Shown: positions 34,561-39,013 of the stretch, piece by piece
How the letters are laid out: each line of letters begins with the position of its first letter
How positions within the stretch are numbered: position 1 is the stretch's first letter
Origin: an uncultured bacterium
GTDB lineage: Bacteria > Cyanobacteriota > Vampirovibrionia > Gastranaerophilales > Gastranaerophilaceae
NCBI GenBank assembly: GCA_949300485.1
Contig: CASGEL010000016.1
Location: 1-39,013, forward strand
Reading direction: 5' to 3'
Length of the DNA: 39,013 nucleotides
The notes under the pieces: generated by a model
Databases searched by the model: none
Seen by the model: only the letters and a program-made list of their open reading frames with translations
What the model was told of the DNA's origin: nothing
Made by a program: the position numbers and the translations under genes

Positions 34561-36270
34561 ATGCCAGATGAAGAATTAAGAAAAATTAGTGTAGTATTAA
34601 ATATTATGCTATTAAAACAAACAGTTGAGTTTGAACAGCCTGAATTTTATATAAAAGAATTTTCTGAAGCAAATATAAAGTATAGAGATGAGAATTTAAT
34701 TCTTTATAAAAAAGATAAGGTTCCAACAAATCCTTCTTGGTATGAATTATTTAATGAAAAAGTTTGGGATAAACGTACTGAAATAGATATAAATAGAACA
34801 AGTTCGGATGGTTTGTCACTTATAAAAAAACTTGTGTACAATCATAAAACATATGTTTTTGTTTTGAACTTTAATACTGGTAGATATAATATTAATCCGA
34901 AAATCATTGATAAGAATTTTGGATTATATACAACTCAAAAAATGATTTTGAATGGAGATGCTCAATTAAAAAATACATCTATAAGGAGTTTGGAAGAAAA
35001 CCCTATCAACAAAAACGTTACATTTGGTGAAGAAATTAATGCCGCAACATATCAGACAAACTTGGAACCTAATGATTATGTAAGAGAATTAAATATTTCC
35101 GTTAATAATTCTGAAACTTTTAAAAAAATGATAGGCAAGAATGGTTCTTTAAACGTTAGAATCCTTTTTGAAGAAGATGAGATACCTTGTATCAATCACT
35201 TAGATGAGAAACTAATAGAGATTATAAATATTTACGAATCAATAACCACTGAAGAAATCAATTTGCTTTACAAAGGGTTAAGACCTATTGAAGAAGAATG
35301 CTTTGAAGAGTTAGAACAAGTTCTTGAAGAAAAAATAACAAATTTTAATAATTCTCAAGATGGATTTTATTTATTCGAACCAGAATCCGATTTTGATTTT
35401 TCTAGAATACAAAAATATGAATTTAAAATAATTACAAATGAAAACAACAGAAGGCATATTAATCGTTTCGAAGAAAACGAATTTAACTTGAGCAAATATT
35501 TAACATATCAACATAATCCATCTATTGAATCCTTAAAAAATGATATGATTAAATTTATAGATGAAAATAATTATGCCAAAGAATGGTCTATCTATGAATG
35601 TTTGTATGGTGAAATGGAATACAATGAAAGAATTTACATTTTATCTACAGAAAAGTGGTTTGAAATTGAAAAAAACAAATATAAAAGAATTAATGAAGAA
35701 ATAGAAGCTATTCAAGATGATACTTTCACAGTATCTGATGACTTAAAGGAACAAGTTACCAACGAAATTCAAATTAAAAAAAATGACCCACGTATTAAAA
35801 AGATTGACAAAGAACGTATTTTTAATAAAAAGCTCAGTGAAGAAAAAAATGGGGAATTCTTTGATGAGGTTCGTAAACAAATAAAAATTGAAGATGATGC
35901 TTTTGAAGTTTGTGATGTTTATTTGCCACAAGAAAAAGAATTCATTCATTCTAAAATAAAAAAAGGTTCCAGTGCAAGTGCTTTGGGGCATTTATTTAAT
36001 CAAGCATATGTTTCAGGATATTCATATGTTCGTTTTAAAAACTCATTTGTTAATGAAGTAAATGATTTAATTCCAAATAGTGAAAATCATATATCTACAA
36101 ATCATAGTGAATATACTATTAGGTTACTTATTATAAATACTTCAAGTGTAAACAAACTATCATTTTTTGCCAAATTAATACTTGATGAAAAAATTGCTCA
36201 ATTGAAAGGATACGGTTTTTGTATAAAATTGACTTGGATTAATGATATAGATTTAAATCCTGAAAGTTAA
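34561..36270 (+). CDS. DUF6119/TIGR04141-like sporadically distributed protein (putative defence cargo)
   Basis: The 569-residue protein resembles the TIGR04141/DUF6119 family in length and pattern. An N-terminal SWYELF region is followed by a segment around residues 105-180 (FGLYTTQKMIL, then LKNTSIRSLEENPINKN, then DYVRELNISVN). A middle LYKGLRPIEEECFEEL follows, and a C-terminal block has EVCDVYLPQEKEFIHSKIKKGSSASALGHLFNQ. To my recollection the family is sporadic and often found in variable or defence-associated loci, and no activity is established that I can cite. It has no signal peptide or membrane segment. A short upstream ATG frame (34554) ends after five codons. The gene sits between the element end and the transposase promoter, so it is cargo. 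Confidence 0.65.
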   Translation: MPDEELRKISVVLNIMLLKQTVEFEQPEFYIKEFSEANIKYRDENLILYKKDKVPTNPSWYELFNEKVWDKRTEIDINRTSSDGLSLIKKLVYNHKTYVFVLNFNTGRYNINPKIIDKNFGLYTTQKMILNGDAQLKNTSIRSLEENPINKNVTFGEEINAATYQTNLEPNDYVRELNISVNNSETFKKMIGKNGSLNVRILFEEDEIPCINHLDEKLIEIINIYESITTEEINLLYKGLRPIEEECFEELEQVLEEKITNFNNSQDGFYLFEPESDFDFSRIQKYEFKIITNENNRRHINRFEENEFNLSKYLTYQHNPSIESLKNDMIKFIDENNYAKEWSIYECLYGEMEYNERIYILSTEKWFEIEKNKYKRINEEIEAIQDDTFTVSDDLKEQVTNEIQIKKNDPRIKKIDKERIFNKKLSEEKNGEFFDEVRKQIKIEDDAFEVCDVYLPQEKEFIHSKIKKGSSASALGHLFNQAYVSGYSYVRFKNSFVNEVNDLIPNSENHISTNHSEYTIRLLIINTSSVNKLSFFAKLILDEKIAQLKGYGFCIKLTWINDIDLNPES

Positions 36271-36289
36271 ATTTGTTTGAACCAAACAC

Positions 36290-36374
36290 TTGACTTCTGT
36301 CTCAAAACGAGTGATGAATGTGTTGCACAAAGCATTACAAGGATTTTGAGACAATGGAAACCAAAGTTGAGACA
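36290..36374 (+). promoter_or_regulatory. Transposase promoter with TTGAGACA sites
   Basis: TTGACT (36290-36295) and GATGAA (36313-36318) are 17 bp apart. TGTCTCAAAA (36298-36307) between them is the inverted copy of TTTTGAGACA (36344-36353), and a further TTGAGACA lies at 36367-36374, 21 bp from the second. The same octamer occurs in repeat copy 1 (32940-32947). This suggests the transposase, or a regulator, binds its own promoter. Confidence 0.5.
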
Positions 36375-37421
36375 ATCAAATACACCCCTGAGAAGGCAAA
36401 ACAAAATGCTCTTGCAAAACTTGATTTAATCCGAAAATGGCAAGAGTTCCGCCGTAAAGCTATCAACAAACTTCAAGCAGACTATGATTTTGTAAAATTG
36501 CATAACACCTCAAATTCCTACCTATTCTCTGTTTTAGGTAAAATCTCACGAGGAAGCCTGCACCGCTGGAAAGCCAGTTTGGACGGAACAGAGGATTACA
36601 CAAGGCTAATTCCTAATTACAAGTACGTTTCTGTGAATGAATACAGAACCTGTCTAACGGATGAAGAAATCAAAATATTTATGGGATTGCTCCTGCACCC
36701 GAATAGAATTTGCATCGGCAAAGCAATCGCACTTACAAAATACAAGCTCAAAGAGCAAGGTCAAAGTTTTATCCCTGCAGATATTACATTTAGACGCTAT
36801 GCAAAATGGTTTAAGGACAATAATTATGACAAATGGGTGCTTGCTCGAGACGGTGAAAAAGTACTTTCAGACAAAGTCGAACCATATATTAAAAGGGATG
36901 CGAGCCTACTTGATGTCGGGGATATTTTAGTCGCAGACGGGCACAAACTGGCGTTTCAAGTGATTAATCCGTTTACGGGCAAGCCTTGTCGAGCAACTTT
37001 AGTCGGATTTTTAGACTGGAAATCAACAGCACTGGTCGGGTATGAAATTATGCTTGAAGAAAACACCCAATGTATTGCAAGTGCCCTAAGAAACGCAATA
37101 ATAAACCTTGATATGATACCTAAAATTGTCTATCAAGATAACGGCAGAGCATTTAGAGCAAAGTACTTCACAGATGATAAAGGGTTCGGAGAATTAGGCT
37201 TTTATGGGCTCTATGCAAAACTCGGGATTGAAACGGTATTTGCAAGACCATATAACGCAAGGTCAAAAGTTATTGAGAGGTTCTTTAAAGAATTTCAAGA
37301 AGGCTTTGAAAAACTAATGCCAAGTTATGTCGGTTCATCAATTATCAACAAACCTGCATACTTGAAAAAAGAAACGAAAAATTCCACTCCTACCTGCATA
37401 ATGATTATATCCCCACAATAG
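36354..37421 (+). CDS. Mu-type DDE transposase, N-terminal and catalytic part (frameshifted)
   Basis: From ATG 36354 (AAGGA 10 bases upstream; the ATG at 36318 lacks one) the frame encodes 355 residues. The N-terminal half is helical and DNA-binding-like. The integrase core has the DDE triad: Asp195 in VADGHKLAF, Asp262 in YQDNGRAF and Glu308 in SKVIERFFKEF, with the 45-residue spacing typical of the Mu/Tn7-TnsB/Tn552 group. The reading frame breaks at the A6 tract 37365-37370. After it the encoded residues no longer resemble the family, and the true continuation lies in the next frame. The catalytic part is intact, but the product lacks the C-terminal beta-barrel unless slippage restores it. 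Confidence 0.85.
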   Translation: METKVETIKYTPEKAKQNALAKLDLIRKWQEFRRKAINKLQADYDFVKLHNTSNSYLFSVLGKISRGSLHRWKASLDGTEDYTRLIPNYKYVSVNEYRTCLTDEEIKIFMGLLLHPNRICIGKAIALTKYKLKEQGQSFIPADITFRRYAKWFKDNNYDKWVLARDGEKVLSDKVEPYIKRDASLLDVGDILVADGHKLAFQVINPFTGKPCRATLVGFLDWKSTALVGYEIMLEENTQCIASALRNAIINLDMIPKIVYQDNGRAFRAKYFTDDKGFGELGFYGLYAKLGIETVFARPYNARSKVIERFFKEFQEGFEKLMPSYVGSSIINKPAYLKKETKNSTPTCIMIISPQ

Positions 37422-37435
37422 AAGAAACAATCAAA

Positions 37436-38113
37436 ATGATTGATATGTGGCTTAAGTTCAAGAACTCTCAGCCCTGCACAAATGCACCGAATATGACAAT
37501 CGCAGAGGTGTTAGAAAATCGTAAAAAACAGAATATTGATAAAAGCTTGCTTGACGACTTGATGATGGCGACTGAAGTCAAAACAATTCAGCGAAATGGT
37601 GTAAGGTTTTTAAACTGCGATTATTTTGACGAAAGACTATACGGGCTGAAAGGAAAAGTTCTGGTAAAATACAACCTGTTTGATCTAACTAATGTGAAGG
37701 TTTTTACCCCGAAAGGTGAATACTTATGCACAGCTGAGCGAGTAACCGAAACCCACCCGATGGCAAAAATTTTAGGAACTGTTGAGGATTTAGAGGATTA
37801 CAAACAAAAAATCCAAAAACAACAAAAACTGAAACGAAAAACTATAAACTCGGTTAAAAAATTATTGACTAATGATGAAATAAAACTGATTGAAGCAAGG
37901 TCTAACCAAGAAGAGATTGAGAATTCTAACAATTTTCAAAAAGAGTTCAAAGCTCGTTCAAATGGCGTTCAAAAAATAAACAACGGAGAAAAATCACTCC
38001 CAATTTTCAAAAACAATTCAGAAAAGTACGAATATTTGATAAAACATAACCCAAGCGACACTTGGATTACAGAATTTAAACAAACAAAGGAGTACAAACT
38101 GTTATATGAATAG
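37436..38113 (+). CDS. Mu-type transposase, C-terminal part (continues the frameshifted gene)
   Basis: This frame is open from about 37361 and reads through RNEKFHSYLHNDYIPTIEE before the nominal ATG 37436, exactly the sequence expected to follow the catalytic core. It contains the Mu-transposase beta-barrel region (FLNCDYFDERLYGLKGKVLV, then VKVFTPKGEYLC) and ends in a basic, helical, Lys/Gln/Asn-rich tail of about 90 residues that in this group contacts the ATPase. There is no good ribosome binding site at 37436, so separate translation is doubtful. Gaining one A or losing two in the A6 tract would fuse both parts into one protein of about 585 residues. Confidence 0.75.
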   Translation: MIDMWLKFKNSQPCTNAPNMTIAEVLENRKKQNIDKSLLDDLMMATEVKTIQRNGVRFLNCDYFDERLYGLKGKVLVKYNLFDLTNVKVFTPKGEYLCTAERVTETHPMAKILGTVEDLEDYKQKIQKQQKLKRKTINSVKKLLTNDEIKLIEARSNQEEIENSNNFQKEFKARSNGVQKINNGEKSLPIFKNNSEKYEYLIKHNPSDTWITEFKQTKEYKLLYE

Positions 38114-38181
38114 CGGATTGAAAGCAGTGGGTGAAAGGCGAAGCCGTACCCGTTTATTGCGAGCAACCAAGAAAGGACAAA

Positions 38182-38862
38182 ATGAAAAAAATCTTTATAA
38201 AAACTCGAAATGTAAGGAATTTTATAGGTTTAGTTGAAGCCCTAAAAAGCAAACCAAAAAACATTCCTAAAATGGGACTTATATATGGCGAGCCGGGGCT
38301 TGGAAAATCTCAAACGGCACTTTGGCTAGCCTGCAAATATGACGGGATTTATATTCGAGCCTCAAACCTTATGACAAGCAGGTGGCTTGTTGAAGAAATT
38401 GTTAGGGAAATGGACGAACTACCTCGGTATTTAACCTCGGACAACTTCAATGTAGTGATTAGCAAACTTATTCAAAAGCCAAAAATTATTTTTGTAGATG
38501 AAATCGACTACCTGATGAACAATTACAAAAGTGTCGAGACCCTAAGAGATATCCACGATAAAACAGATTGCCCGATAATCTTTGTCGGGATGGGCTTGGC
38601 TCTTAGAAAACTTGAAAGATACAAACACCTGTATGACAGATTTAGCGAGATTGTAAAGTTTGAGACCTTTGAAATAGAAGATTTGAGCCAGATTTTTAGC
38701 CAACTTTCTGAAATCCCGTTTACCCCTGATTCGATAGAATATATCCACAAAAAATACAATAGATTCAGACAAATAGTACAGCTTATAAGCAAACTTGAAA
38801 GTTTTGCAAAAGAAAATAATTTAGAAGAAATTACAAAAGAAGTTATGGAGCAAATTATATGA
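38182..38862 (+). CDS. MuB/TnsC-like AAA+ transposition ATPase
   Basis: The start is ATG 38182 with AAAGGA 6 bases upstream; a reading from 38131 is less likely. The 226-residue ATPase has Walker A YGEPGLGKSQ (35-44), Walker B IIFVDEID and a sensor-like CPIIFVGMG, and a C-terminal helical part. It belongs to the AAA+ group whose members (MuB, TnsC, Tn552 ATPase) bind target DNA and activate the DDE transposase. It is smaller than MuB (312 residues) and lacks an obvious N-terminal HTH. It directly follows the transposase gene and overlaps the next gene as ATGA, so the three form an operon. Confidence 0.87.
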   Translation: MKKIFIKTRNVRNFIGLVEALKSKPKNIPKMGLIYGEPGLGKSQTALWLACKYDGIYIRASNLMTSRWLVEEIVREMDELPRYLTSDNFNVVISKLIQKPKIIFVDEIDYLMNNYKSVETLRDIHDKTDCPIIFVGMGLALRKLERYKHLYDRFSEIVKFETFEIEDLSQIFSQLSEIPFTPDSIEYIHKKYNRFRQIVQLISKLESFAKENNLEEITKEVMEQII

Positions 38863-39013
38863 ACATTGAAAAATTAGCAATGAGATTAAAAGAATTTACC
38901 CTTGATGATATTGAATTGATAGCAGAATGCGATTGCAAAACAAAGCTTGAACAGCTTTTGAATAGCAATAAAATACTTTTTGAAAACGGGATTTATAAAT
39001 ACAATGAGGAAAC
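38859..39013 (+). CDS. Start of a third gene of the transposition operon (cut by window end)
   Basis: ATG 38859 overlaps the ATPase stop (ATGA). The visible 51 residues begin MNIEKLAMRLKEFTLDDIEL and continue to an ILFENGIYKYNEE segment, without a stop before the window ends. The pattern of helix, helix, then a short beta-hairpin resembles a winged-helix DNA-binding domain. Mu-like elements of this type often carry further small DNA-binding or host-interaction genes here. I cannot name it. Confidence 0.7.
   Translation, partial: MNIEKLAMRLKEFTLDDIELIAECDCKTKLEQLLNSNKILFENGIYKYNEE

Noticed and set aside
36318..36353. Longer transposase start at ATG 36318
   Set aside because: It overlaps the likely -10 box and lacks a ribosome binding site, while ATG 36354 has AAGGA 10 bases upstream.
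37364..37371. Programmed -1 ribosomal frameshift on AAAAAAG in the transposase gene
   Set aside because: The heptamer is not in the phase required (the zero-frame codons are AAA AAA GAA, not A AAA AAG) and no clear downstream stem was seen. Mutation, transcriptional slippage or assembly error fit better.

Overview
The window is an AT-rich bacterial chromosome segment with short intergenic spaces and mostly clear AGGAG-type ribosome binding sites. The gene content points to a diderm anaerobe: a 2,025-residue autotransporter with a C-terminal outer-membrane barrel, a heptosyltransferase-like GT9 enzyme, LL-diaminopimelate aminotransferase (DapL, shared by cyanobacteria and relatives), matrixin proteases of a kind I associate with cyanobacteria, and a filament-like protein whose N-terminus (MGLAASQARLLTITARKADC) I associate with gut Melainabacteria. 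My best inference is a non-photosynthetic cyanobacterial relative of the Gastranaerophilales (Vampirovibrionia/Melainabacteria) from an animal gut. The sequence alone does not prove this.

Layout. 1-7,900: tRNA-Gly, a small secreted repeat protein, the giant autotransporter and a uridine-kinase-like P-loop kinase. 8,000-19,450: mostly housekeeping genes (dapL, an XRE regulator diverging from an envelope glycosyltransferase/acyltransferase pair, a DUF2971 protein, a lineage-type protein with an HExxH motif, a thioredoxin-like protein, beta-carbonic anhydrase, a TPR-glycosyltransferase, a UvrD-type helicase and RNase HI). 19,600-21,860: a cluster of four secreted matrixin-like zinc proteases, each with its own version of the zinc site. 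21,960-32,600: a sugar O-acetyltransferase, aldose 1-epimerase, MutL with the nuclease motif, an orphan DNA methyltransferase, a filament-like coiled-coil protein, ROK glucokinase, RecJ and a small secreted coiled-coil protein.

32,740-39,013 is accessory DNA inserted next to tRNA-Ile(GAT). It looks like two related transposons in tandem. A 300-380 bp sequence with helically phased TTGCACT/AGTGCAA heptamers occurs twice (32,922-33,222 and 34,124-34,501), each time on the tRNA side. After the first copy come a HigBA-like toxin-antitoxin pair, a decayed transposase-type promoter and what looks like a deleted remnant of the tRNA. After the second come a DUF6119/TIGR04141-like gene, the same type of promoter, a Mu-type DDE transposase (split by a frameshift in an A6 tract), a MuB-like AAA+ ATPase and the start of a third gene. 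The shared order is end repeat, cargo, transposase promoter. This suggests that the slot between the conserved end and the transposase promoter carries exchangeable stability or defence cargo. It is the most interesting part of the window.

How the genes fit together. Surface and envelope functions (autotransporter, GT9/acyltransferase, TPR-glycosyltransferase, matrixins, small secreted repeat and coiled-coil proteins, filament-like protein) alternate with DNA maintenance functions (helicase-RNase HI operon, MutL, methyltransferase, RecJ) and central metabolism (DapL, glucokinase, mutarotase, carbonic anhydrase). Many neighbouring genes converge and share terminators or overlap at their stop codons, so most transcription units are one or two genes long.
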